Origin: Salinilacustrithrix flava
GTDB taxonomy: Bacteria; Actinomycetota; Acidimicrobiia; Acidimicrobiales; Salinilacustritrichaceae
Direction of reading: 5' to 3'
NCBI RefSeq assembly: GCF_041228405.1
Contig: NZ_CP133888.1
Span: forward strand, 2,728,001 to 2,792,000
Length of the DNA stretch: 64,000 nucleotides
Below, in pieces: positions 42,224-50,909 of the stretch; the first letter of the stretch is position 1, and every line of letters begins with the position of its first letter. Below the pieces are notes generated by a model, which saw only the letters and a program-made list of their open reading frames with translations, had not been told where the DNA came from and searched no databases. The position numbers and the translations under genes are program-made.

Positions 42224-43891
42224 TCAGCAGTCGATGCGGTACACGCCCCCGGGGAAGTTCCCGACCCCGATCACGGGGGCCAGGCCCTCGTCCTCGAGCG
42301 TCGGTGGCCCGACCGTGTACGGGGAGACGTCGCACGACGGAGGATCGGTGAGCACGGCGTCGGGGTAGCCGAGTCGGTAGTGCAGGACGTTTCGGACTTC
42401 GTGGCGGAGGTGCGGGGCGTACTGGAGCACCTCAACATCGGCGTCGGCAAGGACTCGGGCTGCCTCGCGGCCGGTCGGCTCCCACTGGTCGGTGAACGGC
42501 TTCAGGTTCCCCGCCGATCCCGCCGCCACCGTCGCGGCGCCGGCCACCACCACCACCGCGGGGCCGAGCCAGGCCCGCCAGCTCGCGGCGCCGGCCACCA
42601 CGACGACCACCGAGAGGACCACGGCCGTGATCGGGAGCACGTGGATCCCCTCGGTGAAGGGTTCGCCCCACCCGGTGACGACCATGTCGAACGTGGTCAG
42701 GGTCGGGGTCGTGAACTTCTGCACGTTCCCCGTCAGGCGTGAGCTCTCCAGCGAGACCGACAACACGAAGCCGCTGACGGCGAGGACACCCGCGCTCGCG
42801 AGCACCCACGACCGGACCGGAGTCATCCGTGCAGCGACCGCGCCGGCGCCGATCATGACGAGTACGGGCGCCGTGGCGGCGAGGTAGCGCTCGTAGACGA
42901 GCTGGTCGGCGCGGATGCCGTTGGCGAGGAAGAGGACCGAGGTTCCGGCAATGGCGGCGAGCGCCAGGAGCAGCACCGTGGAGAACACGACGTGGCGCCG
43001 GGCTCGAACGGTCCAGAGGAGGAACAGGCAGCCGACGCCGGCCAGGACGAACGTGGTGGCGAGGAACGACCAGACGTGGCCGATGGCAGCGGGAATCCAG
43101 TCCGTCGAGAGCAGGTTCTGGGCCTTGTCGAGGCGACTGCCGGACGTCGTGCCGTCGTAGAGCGTGTCGACGACGTAGGCATCGAGGGCGAGCGCCCCTG
43201 CGGCCGCTGCCACGCCGGCGACCTCGGCGAGCACGAACGAACGCCAGGGCACCGCACGCGCCCGCACTCGGAGCGGTTCGTCCGTCCGTCGAACGAGCGG
43301 CGCCAGCGACCACACGGCGACGGCGCCGAGCGTGATCAGCACCACGATGCTGGACCGACGGTGGACGGCCAGCATGCCGCCGGCGGCGATGGTGAACGGG
43401 AGGGCACCGATCGCAGGTCCGTGCTGGCTGTAGCGCAGCAGGAGCCAGGCCCACAGCGTGAACGCGAACGCGATGCACACCTCGGCCCAGGCCCGCGGTG
43501 CCTGGAAGACCACGGACGTCGCCGTGGCGCCGGCGATGGCCACGACGGCGGCGGCGATGCCGCGGAGACCGAAGAGCCGCCGCGCCATGGCGTGCAGCAA
43601 CGGCCCGAGCGCAGCCAGGAGGACGACGTTGACGCCGACGGCGATCACCCAGGGGTCGAAGGGGAGGATGCTGACAGGCAGTGCGAGCAGCGCCGGGTAG
43701 CCCGCGGAGTAGAACGGGATGCCGGCCAGGAGCGGGGCGCCGTCGCGGGTGGAGAAGAACACCGCTTCGCCGAGGAAGCCGAGCTCATCGTCGAACATCG
43801 TCACCCCGCCGGCACGCTGCAGAACGATGGTCGCGAGGGCGAAGGTGAGGGGTGCGACAGCCGTCGAGGCCCACAGCAGACGATCGCGCAC
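42224..43891 (-). CDS. GT-C-like polytopic membrane glycosyltransferase
   Basis: A 555-residue membrane protein with about 11 helices. The first external loop has GGVTMFDDELGFLGEAVFF, an Asp-Asp-Glu cluster as expected for the metal/donor site of GT-C transferases, and APRAWAEVCIAFAF resembles the corresponding helices of ArnT-type enzymes. A C-terminal external domain follows about residue 450. Start: GTG at 43891 is favoured because TAGTGT lies 8 bases before it on the same strand; GTG at 43903 is an alternative. Convergent with the related gene at 40549 and divergent from ahcY. Substrate unknown. Confidence 0.75.
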   Translation of the reverse strand: MRDRLLWASTAVAPLTFALATIVLQRAGGVTMFDDELGFLGEAVFFSTRDGAPLLAGIPFYSAGYPALLALPVSILPFDPWVIAVGVNVVLLAALGPLLHAMARRLFGLRGIAAAVVAIAGATATSVVFQAPRAWAEVCIAFAFTLWAWLLLRYSQHGPAIGALPFTIAAGGMLAVHRRSSIVVLITLGAVAVWSLAPLVRRTDEPLRVRARAVPWRSFVLAEVAGVAAAAGALALDAYVVDTLYDGTTSGSRLDKAQNLLSTDWIPAAIGHVWSFLATTFVLAGVGCLFLLWTVRARRHVVFSTVLLLALAAIAGTSVLFLANGIRADQLVYERYLAATAPVLVMIGAGAVAARMTPVRSWVLASAGVLAVSGFVLSVSLESSRLTGNVQKFTTPTLTTFDMVVTGWGEPFTEGIHVLPITAVVLSVVVVVAGAASWRAWLGPAVVVVAGAATVAAGSAGNLKPFTDQWEPTGREAARVLADADVEVLQYAPHLRHEVRNVLHYRLGYPDAVLTDPPSCDVSPYTVGPPTLEDEGLAPVIGVGNFPGGVYRIDC

Positions 43892-43959
43892 GACGGACGA
43901 CACTACCGTTCGATGCCGGATCGGCGGTCCCGCATGGCCTCCTCGGGGCCGTGACCGCG

Positions 43960-44056
43960 TAGCCTTGTGCTCCGGCCGGCTGTCACGAGAGGCGCCAGTT
44001 GCGTCCAGCCGCCCCGCCCTTTTTCGAACATCGAACGCAACACGAGGAGCTGGCGC
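43960..44056 (+). promoter_or_regulatory. ahcY promoter and structured 5' leader, possible pseudoknot
   Basis: TAGCCT at 43960-43965 is a likely -10 box, leaving a leader of about 85 bases. CGGCTG (43977-43982) can pair with CAGCCG (44006-44011). The loop it closes contains GGCGCCAGTTGCGT (43991-44004), which can pair with ACGCAAC (44035-44041) and CTGGCGC (44050-44056) across a bulge that holds the GAGGAG ribosome binding site. This is an H-type pseudoknot topology like that of SAH riboswitches, but the conserved SAH-riboswitch bases are not recognisable. Confidence 0.4.
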
Positions 44057-44059
44057 GCC

Positions 44060-45526
44060 ATGACGACGCTGGAGACCGACGGCCACGACTTCAAGGTCGC
44101 CGACCTGTCACTCGCCCCCTGGGGCCGCAAGGAGATCGAGCTGGCCGAGGTGGAGATGCCCGGCCTGATGGCGCTGCGGGCGGAGTACGCCGACGCCCAG
44201 CCGCTGGCCGGCGCCCGGATCATGGGCAGCCTGCACATGACCATCCAGACGGCGGTGCTCATCGAGACGCTGACCTCGCTCGGCGCCGAGGTGCGCTGGG
44301 TCAGCTGCAACATCTTCTCCACCCAGGACCACGCGGCCGCCGCCGTCGCCGTCGGCCCCGACGGCACGCCGGACAAGCCCCGCGGCGTCCCGGTCTTCGC
44401 CTGGAAGGGCGAGACGCTCGAGGAGTACTGGTGGTGCACGGAGCAGGCGCTGCGCTGGCCCACCGGCCCCCACGGCGAGACCGGCCCGAACATGATCCTC
44501 GACGACGGTGGCGACGCCACGCTGCTCGTCCACAAGGGCCTCGAGTACGAGAAGGTCGGCGCCGTCCCCGAGGCCACCGACGACGACTCCGAGGAGTGGA
44601 CCGAGGTCCTCGCCCTGCTCACCCGCCTCCAGGCCGAGAACCCCAAGCTCTGGCACGGCATCGCCCCCGACATCAAGGGCGTCACCGAGGAGACCACCAC
44701 CGGGGTGGCCCGCCTCTACCAGATGCACCAGGCCGGCCAGCTGCTGTTCCCTGCGATCAACGTCAACGACTCGGTCACCAAGTCCAAGTTCGACAACCTC
44801 TACGGCTGCCGGCACTCCCTCATCGACGGCATCAACCGGGCCACCGACGTCATGATGGGCGGCAAGGTCGCCGTGGTCTGCGGCTACGGCGACGTCGGCA
44901 AGGGCTGCGCCCAGTCGCTCCGCGGCCAGGGTGCCCGCGTCGTGGTCACCGAGGTCGACCCGATCTGCGCCCTGCAGGCCGCCATGGACGGCTACGAGGT
45001 CACCACCCTCGAGGACGTGGTGGACCGGGCCGACATCTTCATCACCGCCACCGGCAACAAGGACATCATCCTCGCCGGGCACATGTCGAAGATGAAGCAC
45101 AACGCCATCGTCGGCAACATCGGGCACTTCGACAACGAGATCGACATCGCCGGCCTCAACCGGATGAGCGACATCACCAAGACCGAGATCAAGCCCCAGG
45201 TCCACGAGTACACGTTCCCCGACGGCCACTCGGTGATCATGCTGGCCGAGGGTCGCCTCCTGAACCTGGGCTGCGCCACCGGCCACCCCAGCTTCGTGAT
45301 GAGCTGCTCGTTCTCGAACCAGGTCGTGGCCCAGATCGAGCTGTTCAACAAGACGGCCGACTACGCCCTCGGCGTGCACGTCCTGCCCAAGCAGCTCGAC
45401 GAGAAGGTCGCCCGACTCCACCTCGACGGCCTCGGGGTCAAGCTGACGAAGCTGTCGAAGGAGCAGTCCGACTACCTCGGGATCCCCGCCGAGGGCCCGT
45501 ACAAGTCGGACCACTACCGGTACTGA
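44060..45526 (+). CDS. ahcY: Adenosylhomocysteinase (S-adenosylhomocysteine hydrolase)
   Basis: Splits S-adenosylhomocysteine into homocysteine and adenosine, with bound NAD+, to relieve inhibition of methyltransferases. The 488-residue protein has the N-terminal VADLSLAPWGRKEIELAE, CNIFSTQDHAAAA, VNDSVTKSKFDNLYGCRHSL (catalytic Lys and Asp), NAD-binding CGYGDVGKG, NIGHFDNEID and ends SDHYRY, the usual terminus with its Lys replaced by Ser or aligned nearby. The length matches the long bacterial form with a 40-residue insert. ATG at 44060 has GAGGAG 10 bases upstream, sitting in a foldable leader. Complete and typical. Confidence 0.97.
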   Translation: MTTLETDGHDFKVADLSLAPWGRKEIELAEVEMPGLMALRAEYADAQPLAGARIMGSLHMTIQTAVLIETLTSLGAEVRWVSCNIFSTQDHAAAAVAVGPDGTPDKPRGVPVFAWKGETLEEYWWCTEQALRWPTGPHGETGPNMILDDGGDATLLVHKGLEYEKVGAVPEATDDDSEEWTEVLALLTRLQAENPKLWHGIAPDIKGVTEETTTGVARLYQMHQAGQLLFPAINVNDSVTKSKFDNLYGCRHSLIDGINRATDVMMGGKVAVVCGYGDVGKGCAQSLRGQGARVVVTEVDPICALQAAMDGYEVTTLEDVVDRADIFITATGNKDIILAGHMSKMKHNAIVGNIGHFDNEIDIAGLNRMSDITKTEIKPQVHEYTFPDGHSVIMLAEGRLLNLGCATGHPSFVMSCSFSNQVVAQIELFNKTADYALGVHVLPKQLDEKVARLHLDGLGVKLTKLSKEQSDYLGIPAEGPYKSDHYRY

Positions 45527-45529
45527 TGC

Positions 45530-45754
45530 CTACTGGGTCGGCCCCGCGTCCGGGTCGGCGGTGACCTCGTCGGAGGTGCGGCGCTCGACCCGGCTGTCGG
45601 GCGCCGCATCCCGGGACGCCGTCCGCTCGTCTGAATCCTCGAGGATCGCCTCGGCCTGGGCCCGAGGTTCCTCGCTGCCCGCCGCCTGCTCCTCGGGGAG
45701 CAGCTCGGCGCGGTCGGCGACGCGGTCGGACTCGGGCTCGGTCTGGTCGGCCAT
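45530..45754 (-). CDS. Small acidic hypothetical protein
   Basis: A 74-residue, highly charged protein (MADQTEPESDRVADRAELLP) rich in Glu, Asp, Ala and Arg, without hydrophobic segments, Cys or Trp; it is probably disordered. A similar short acidic protein beginning MADQTEPE seems to be present in related actinobacteria, but I cannot name a family. It ends 3 bases past the convergent ahcY stop. The function is unknown; a spurious frame cannot be excluded, although its start and composition look gene-like. Confidence 0.55.
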   Translation of the reverse strand: MADQTEPESDRVADRAELLPEEQAAGSEEPRAQAEAILEDSDERTASRDAAPDSRVERRTSDEVTADPDAGPTQ

Positions 45755-45808
45755 GGAGCTGCCCCTACCCGGGGTGCGGGCGGCTCAAGACCGACGTCGG
45801 AGCAGCCG

Positions 45809-48400
45809 ATGGTGCAGGTGATGCCGGCCTCTGCGCTCGCCGATGCCGCCGCTGCACAGCGGCTGGCCCGAGAGCGCTTCATCTGGCGCTTCCGCTTCGC
45901 CGCGGTCCTGTTCACCACCCTGCAGACGATCATCGAGCCCGGGGACCGGATCTCGCTCACCTGGGTCAACGTCGGCCTCTTCTGGAGCAGCGTCCTGTGG
46001 GGCTGGCTCGCCCTGCGAGGCGCACCCGACGACCGCACGGTCCGGCGCATCGGCGCGATCACGATGGCCATGGACGTGGCCGTCGTCGCGCTGATCCTGG
46101 CGAACAACCTCACCGATCCGTCCGAGCCGATCTACCTCATCGGCGTGCTCGCGATGCTCGAGGCCACCATGCGGTGGCAGGGCCGGGGTGGCCTCGCCGG
46201 GGGCATCGCCGCCGGGCTCGCCGCTGGCGTCTGGACGTTGGTCGTGTCCGAGCGAGCGCTGGGCCGCGTCGCCTTCGACTACGCGACCATGCGAGCCGGC
46301 ACGATCATCGCCCTCGGCGTCTTCCTCGCCTCCGTCGTGCGCCGGCTCACCGAGCAGCACGACATGCTCCAGGGCATCCTCGACACGACGCGCGACCTCA
46401 TCGCCGTGATCGACGTCGACGGCACCATCGTGTCCATCAACGCCGCCTGCGCGCCCATGCTGGGCTACACGCAGGCCGAGATGGTCGGGCAGCCGTACCG
46501 GAGCTTCTTCCACCCCGACGACGTCCGCACCGGTCCGCACAGCCAGCTCACGCTGCCCACGGATCGCCCGGTGCTCCACGAGCGACGCGTCATCGCCAAG
46601 GACGACTCCATCCGCTGGCTCGAGCTCAACACCGCAGCGGCACCGGGCGCCACGGTGATGCACGTCTCGGCTCGCGACGTCACCGAACGCGTCGACGCCC
46701 GGCGCCGGGTCGAGGAGAGCGAGCAGCGCTTCCGCTCGCTGTTCGAGCACAACACCGACGCCGTGTTCGCCTTCGACCTCGAGGGTCGCTTCACCATGGT
46801 CAACCCGGCATCGGAGCGGCTGACCGGGTACTCCGCCGAGGAGCTGTGCGGCGCCTCGTACGCGGGCGTGATGCACCCCGACGACCTGGAGCGCACGGTG
46901 GGGCACTTCGAGCGCTCGGCCAGGGGCGAGGCGCAGGACTACGAGATCCGGATCATGGATCGGACCGGCCGGGCGCTGGAGCTCGCCGTGACGAACATGC
47001 CGATCGTGGTGGACGAAGACATCGTCGGGGTCTTCGGCATCGCCAAGGACGTGACGGATCGCCGGCGCCTCGAGCGCGAGCTCGGACACCAGGCCACCCA
47101 CGATGCCCTCACCGGCCTCCCGAACCGGTTCCAGCTGGAGTTGGCGATCGAGGCGGCTGCGACCGGTCCCGATCCCGACCGGACCCTGCTGTTCATCGAC
47201 CTCGACCGGTTCAAGATCGTCAACGATTCGCTCGGCCACCGCACGGGCGACGAGGTGCTCGTGGTCGCCGTCGAGCGGCTCCAGCACAGCGTGCGGTCCA
47301 CCGACCTGCTCGCCCGCTGGGCCGGCGACGAGTTCTGCGTGCTGCTCGCCCCGGGCACCACGCCCGAGACCGCCCTCACCATCGCAGGTCGCTTGCGCAG
47401 CGTGCTCGCCCAGCCGTTCCACGTCGCCGACCGTGAGGTCCGTCTGTCCGCCTCCATCGGCGTCGCCCGCTCCGACGGGGGCGACGGCGAGCGCCTCGTC
47501 CAGATCGCCGACCAGGCCATGTACGCGGCGAAGCGGGCCGGACGAGATCGCATCTCGGTGTACGTGCCGGGCACCGAGCGCACCGGGACGACCCAGATCG
47601 ATCTCGAGGTCGAGCTGCGCCACGCCATCGACGGCCGATCCCTCGTCGTGCACTACCAGCCGATCGTCGAGTCGGCGACGGGCCGCATCGTCGGGCTCGA
47701 GTCCCTCGTCCGCTGGCCCCGCGCCGACGGCACGCTGCGGCCGCCCGACGACTTCGTCCCGATCGCCGAGGAGTGCGGCCTGATCCGCCCGCTCACCAGG
47801 TTCGTGCTGGAGGAGGTGTGCTGCCAGCTGGCCTCGTGGGACCGCGACCTGGGCACGCCACGGACGCTCCAGGCGTGGGTGAACGTGAGCGTGTCGGACC
47901 TGGAGGCTCCCGAGTTCGCCGACGACGTGGTGGCGTCGGCGACGCGAGCGGGCATCACCCCCGACCGCCTCGTGCTCGAGGTCACCGAGACCATGCTGAT
48001 GCGCGACGCCGACCAGGTCGACCGCACGGTGTCGGCGCTGCGCCACGCCGGCATCAGCCTCGCCATCGACGACTTCGGCACCGGCTACTCCTCGATGAGC
48101 CAGCTGCACCGGCTCGACGTGACCGCGTGCAAGATCGACCGCGGCTTCGTGGCGGGTGCGTCGAAGCACCCCCGTGACGCCGCCATCCTGCGGGCCCTGG
48201 TCGACGTCGGCACCGCGTTCGGGTTCCCCGTCGTGGCCGAGGGCGTGGAGTGCCCGGACGAGCTGGCCGCGGTGCAGGCGAGCGGCTGCCCCCTCGTGCA
48301 GGGGTTCCTGCTGGCGGTCCCGGCACCACCCGAGGAGCTGGCCGGGGTGCTGATGACCGGTTCGGTGGTCCTGCCGGGAGCGGTACCTTCTGGCCGATGA
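45809..48400 (+). CDS. Membrane PAS-PAS-GGDEF-EAL cyclic-di-GMP signalling protein
   Basis: An 863-residue sensor. Residues about 25-175 hold five or six membrane helices; two PAS domains follow (ILDTTRDLIAVIDVDGTIVS and LFEHNTDAVFAFDLEGRFTM). The GGDEF domain reads LLARWAGDEFCVLL, so the active-site loop is AGDEF, a variant that can still be active. The EAL domain has QPIVES, GLESLVRW (ESL for EAL), EVTET, DDFGTGYSS and EGVE, i.e. the metal and catalytic residues look intact. It probably makes or breaks c-di-GMP on an unknown signal. ATG with GGAG upstream; the next gene overlaps its stop. Confidence 0.9.
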   Translation: MVQVMPASALADAAAAQRLARERFIWRFRFAAVLFTTLQTIIEPGDRISLTWVNVGLFWSSVLWGWLALRGAPDDRTVRRIGAITMAMDVAVVALILANNLTDPSEPIYLIGVLAMLEATMRWQGRGGLAGGIAAGLAAGVWTLVVSERALGRVAFDYATMRAGTIIALGVFLASVVRRLTEQHDMLQGILDTTRDLIAVIDVDGTIVSINAACAPMLGYTQAEMVGQPYRSFFHPDDVRTGPHSQLTLPTDRPVLHERRVIAKDDSIRWLELNTAAAPGATVMHVSARDVTERVDARRRVEESEQRFRSLFEHNTDAVFAFDLEGRFTMVNPASERLTGYSAEELCGASYAGVMHPDDLERTVGHFERSARGEAQDYEIRIMDRTGRALELAVTNMPIVVDEDIVGVFGIAKDVTDRRRLERELGHQATHDALTGLPNRFQLELAIEAAATGPDPDRTLLFIDLDRFKIVNDSLGHRTGDEVLVVAVERLQHSVRSTDLLARWAGDEFCVLLAPGTTPETALTIAGRLRSVLAQPFHVADREVRLSASIGVARSDGGDGERLVQIADQAMYAAKRAGRDRISVYVPGTERTGTTQIDLEVELRHAIDGRSLVVHYQPIVESATGRIVGLESLVRWPRADGTLRPPDDFVPIAEECGLIRPLTRFVLEEVCCQLASWDRDLGTPRTLQAWVNVSVSDLEAPEFADDVVASATRAGITPDRLVLEVTETMLMRDADQVDRTVSALRHAGISLAIDDFGTGYSSMSQLHRLDVTACKIDRGFVAGASKHPRDAAILRALVDVGTAFGFPVVAEGVECPDELAAVQASGCPLVQGFLLAVPAPPEELAGVLMTGSVVLPGAVPSGR

Positions 48401-48954
48401 TGGCCAGGATCCGCCCGACCCACCCGAGGCTCGACCCGCTCCGCGACGACGAGATCGACGACGAGACCCGCGCGATCGTGCCGGCGGGTTCGCTCAACAT
48501 CTTCCGCACGCTGGCCCGCCACCCGAAGCTGCTGAAGCGGTGGCTGGTGTTCGGGAACCACGTGCTGGCCAAAAGCACCCTGCCCGAGCGCGAGCGCGAG
48601 CTGGCCATCCTCCGGGTGGGGTGGCGGTGCGGCGCCGAGTACGAGTTCGGCCAGCACACGGTGATCGCCCGTCGCTGCGGCATCACCGACGACGAGATCG
48701 TCGCCCTCACCCGGGAGCTGGCCGACGGCGGGTGGAGCGAGGGCGACCGCACGCTGCTCGTCGCGGTCGACGAGCTCCACGACGACCAGTGCATCACCGA
48801 CCAGACCTGGGGGGCGCTGGCCCAGCGGTGGAGCGACCAGCAGCTGCTCGACCTGATCTTCACCGTCGGCCAGTACACGCTGGTGTCGATGGCCCTGAAC
48901 AGCGCCGGCGTGCCGCTCGACGACGGCGTCCCCGGCTTCCCCGACCGTGATTGA
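48397..48954 (+). CDS. Carboxymuconolactone decarboxylase/AhpD-like family protein
   Basis: A 185-residue all-helical protein of the CMD family. LARHPKLLKRWLVFGNHVL, LPERERELAILRVGWRCGAEYEFGQH and ARRCGITDDEI are the family segments. The CxxC of AhpD peroxidases is not there; the first position reads CGAEYEFGQH, as in family members of unknown or decarboxylase-type activity, so peroxidase action is unlikely. The start ATG overlaps the upstream stop (ATGATGG). It overlaps the SDR downstream by 8 bases; the pair may act in one catabolic step. Confidence 0.85.
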   Translation: MMARIRPTHPRLDPLRDDEIDDETRAIVPAGSLNIFRTLARHPKLLKRWLVFGNHVLAKSTLPERERELAILRVGWRCGAEYEFGQHTVIARRCGITDDEIVALTRELADGGWSEGDRTLLVAVDELHDDQCITDQTWGALAQRWSDQQLLDLIFTVGQYTLVSMALNSAGVPLDDGVPGFPDRD

Positions 48955-49771
48955 GCAGGGCCCGCACGTCCCTGACGGCCGGCTCGCCGGCAAGGTCGCC
49001 CTCGTCGTCGGGGGCGGGCAGACGCCGGGGGAGACCACGGGGAACGGACGGGCCATCTCGTGCCGGTTCGCGGCCGAAGGTGCGTCGGTGGTCGTCGCCG
49101 ATCGGGTGTTCGCCCGGGCCGAGGAGACGGTGTTGATCATCGAGGGCGACGGCGGCCGAGCGATGGCCGTCGAGGGCGACATCACCTCGAGCGACGACTG
49201 CGCCGCCATCGTGGCGGCCACCGTCGAGGCCCACGGCCGGATCGACGTGGTCGTGGACAACGTCGGGATCGGCGGTGGCGACGGCGGCCCCGTCAGCCTC
49301 GAGGAGCACGTCTGGGACCGCATCCAGTCGGTGAACCTGAAGGGGGCGTACCTGCTCTGCAAGCACGCCCTGCCCGTGCTGCGCGAGCAGGGCTCCGGGT
49401 CCATCGTGCTCGTGTCGTCGGTGGCGGCGGTCTGCTCGACCGGGATGCTGGCCTACACGACCTCGAAGGCGGCGCTGAACGCGCTGTGCCACGAGGTCGC
49501 GATGGGCAACGCCGGCCGGGGCATCCGCTGCAACGCGGTGATGCCCGGGTTGATGGACACGCCCATGGCCGTCGATGCCCTCGCCGGCGCGCTCGGCGTC
49601 GACCGGGCGGTCGTGTCGGAGCGGCGCGACGCCATGGTCCCCCTCGGCGGCCGCCAGGGCACCGCGGACGACGTCGCCAACGCCGTGCTGTTCCTCGCCT
49701 CCGACGAGGCCCGCTTCGTCACCGCCGCCGTCCTCCCGGTCGATGGCGGCCAGTCCGCGCGCATCGGCTGA
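48947..49771 (+). CDS. Short-chain dehydrogenase/reductase
   Basis: A 274-residue classical SDR. Catalytic residues are present: Ser in VLVSSVAAV and YTTSK (YxxxK). The structural motif DNVGIGG replaces NNAG with a Val. The cofactor loop reads GGGQTPGETTGNGRAIS, longer than the usual TGxxxGxG. ADR after the second strand suggests NAD(H) use. The C-terminus ends VDGGQSARI, typical for the family. The substrate is not predictable; overlap with the CMD-family gene suggests joint use. GTG start. Confidence 0.87.
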   Translation: MIEQGPHVPDGRLAGKVALVVGGGQTPGETTGNGRAISCRFAAEGASVVVADRVFARAEETVLIIEGDGGRAMAVEGDITSSDDCAAIVAATVEAHGRIDVVVDNVGIGGGDGGPVSLEEHVWDRIQSVNLKGAYLLCKHALPVLREQGSGSIVLVSSVAAVCSTGMLAYTTSKAALNALCHEVAMGNAGRGIRCNAVMPGLMDTPMAVDALAGALGVDRAVVSERRDAMVPLGGRQGTADDVANAVLFLASDEARFVTAAVLPVDGGQSARIG

Positions 49772-49808
49772 GCGCCGTTCGTCGGCCCTGGCGGGCCTCC
49801 TCACTTCT

Positions 49809-49836
49809 GGAGTTGTTCGCTGGCGCTCACAACTCC
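49809..49836. terminator. Inverted repeat between convergent genes
   Basis: GGAGTTGT (49809-49816) pairs with ACAACTCC (49829-49836) over a 12-base loop. It lies between the SDR stop and the threonine aldolase stop and is a likely bidirectional terminator; no T-run follows. Confidence 0.6.
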
Positions 49837-49846
49837 GCGCGTCCGA

Positions 49847-50884
49847 TCAACCGGCGGCGGCGTCCACGACCCGGGCGGCGACCGCGACTGCTTCGTCGAC
49901 GTCGGCCTCGCTCACGTCCAGGTGGGTGCAGAGGCGGTTGCGGTCGCCGATGGTGCTGATCTCCACGCCGTGCTCGCCCATCGCGGCGGCGAACGAGGCG
50001 GCGTCGAGGCCGACAGGGCGGGGGTCGACGTAGACCAGGTTGGTCTCGGGTGCCGTCACCTCCAGGCCGATCCCGGTGAGCCCCTCGGCCAGGCGGGCGG
50101 CGTTGGCGTGGTCGTCGGCGAGGCGGTCGATGTGGTGGTCGAGCGCATGCAGGCAGCCGGCGGCCACGATGCCGGCCTGGCGCATCGCCCCGCCGAAGCG
50201 GTGCTTCAGCAGCCACGCCTGCTCCATGACGTCGCCCGGCCCGGCGAGCACCGCACCGGTCGGGGCGCCGAGGCCCTTGGTGAAGTCGACCCAGATGGTG
50301 TCGACCGGCGCGGCCCAGTCGGCGGCCGGGACGCCGGAGGCGACGACGGCGTTCATGAGCCGGGCGCCGTCGGTGTGCACGGCCACGCCCTGCTGGCGGG
50401 CGAGGGCGGCCACGGCCCGGTACTGCTCGAGGGGCCACACCGTGCCGCCCGCGAAGTTGTGGGTCTGCTCGAGGCACACGAGCCGGGTCGGCGGGACGTA
50501 CTGGTTGCCGGGCGTGAGGACCTGGGCGAGCTGGTCGGGGGTGAACGCGCCGCGCTCGCCGCGGATCGTCTCGATCACGCAGCCGTTCACCGCGGCGGCC
50601 CCGGAGGTCTCCGAGCGCAGGACGTGCCCGCTGTGCTCGAGCACGATGGAGTCGCCGTGCCGGGTGTGGGCGCCGATCGCCACCAGGTTGCACATGGTGC
50701 CGGTGGGGAAGAACAGCGCCCGTTCCTTGCCGAGCAGCTCGGCCATGCGGTCCTGGAGGCGGTTGACCGTCGGGTCGGCCTTGCGCTGCTCGTCGCCGAC
50801 CTCGGCGGCGGCCATCGCGGCGCGCATCGCCTCGGTGGGCCGGGTCTGGGTGTCGGAGAAGAGGTTGATGGATCGACCGGTCAC
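49847..50884 (-). CDS. ltaE: Low-specificity L-threonine aldolase family (PLP enzyme)
   Basis: Cleaves L-threonine or allo-threonine to glycine and acetaldehyde with PLP. The 345-residue fold-type I protein has SDTQTRPTEAMRAAM at the N-terminus, FFPTGTMCNLVAI, HTDGARLMNAVVASG and the PLP-Lys in VDFTKGLGAPTGAVL. A related beta-eliminating lyase could look similar, but the TDGAR and TKGLGAP motifs match threonine aldolases. Monocistronic by position; a gene for an unrelated membrane protein ends 25 bases upstream. Confidence 0.9.
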   Translation of the reverse strand: MTGRSINLFSDTQTRPTEAMRAAMAAAEVGDEQRKADPTVNRLQDRMAELLGKERALFFPTGTMCNLVAIGAHTRHGDSIVLEHSGHVLRSETSGAAAVNGCVIETIRGERGAFTPDQLAQVLTPGNQYVPPTRLVCLEQTHNFAGGTVWPLEQYRAVAALARQQGVAVHTDGARLMNAVVASGVPAADWAAPVDTIWVDFTKGLGAPTGAVLAGPGDVMEQAWLLKHRFGGAMRQAGIVAAGCLHALDHHIDRLADDHANAARLAEGLTGIGLEVTAPETNLVYVDPRPVGLDAASFAAAMGEHGVEISTIGDRNRLCTHLDVSEADVDEAVAVAARVVDAAAG

Positions 50885-50909
50885 CCCGGCAGCCTGCCAG
50901 GGACCGGGG

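Noticed and set aside
43977..44059. Standard SAH or SAM riboswitch
   Set aside because: The conserved GAGGAGCGCUGC and later consensus bases of the SAH class are not recognisable; only topology matches.
45785..48169. Minus-strand open frame of 794 codons
   Set aside because: Shadow of the GGDEF/EAL gene, which has clear domains on the plus strand.
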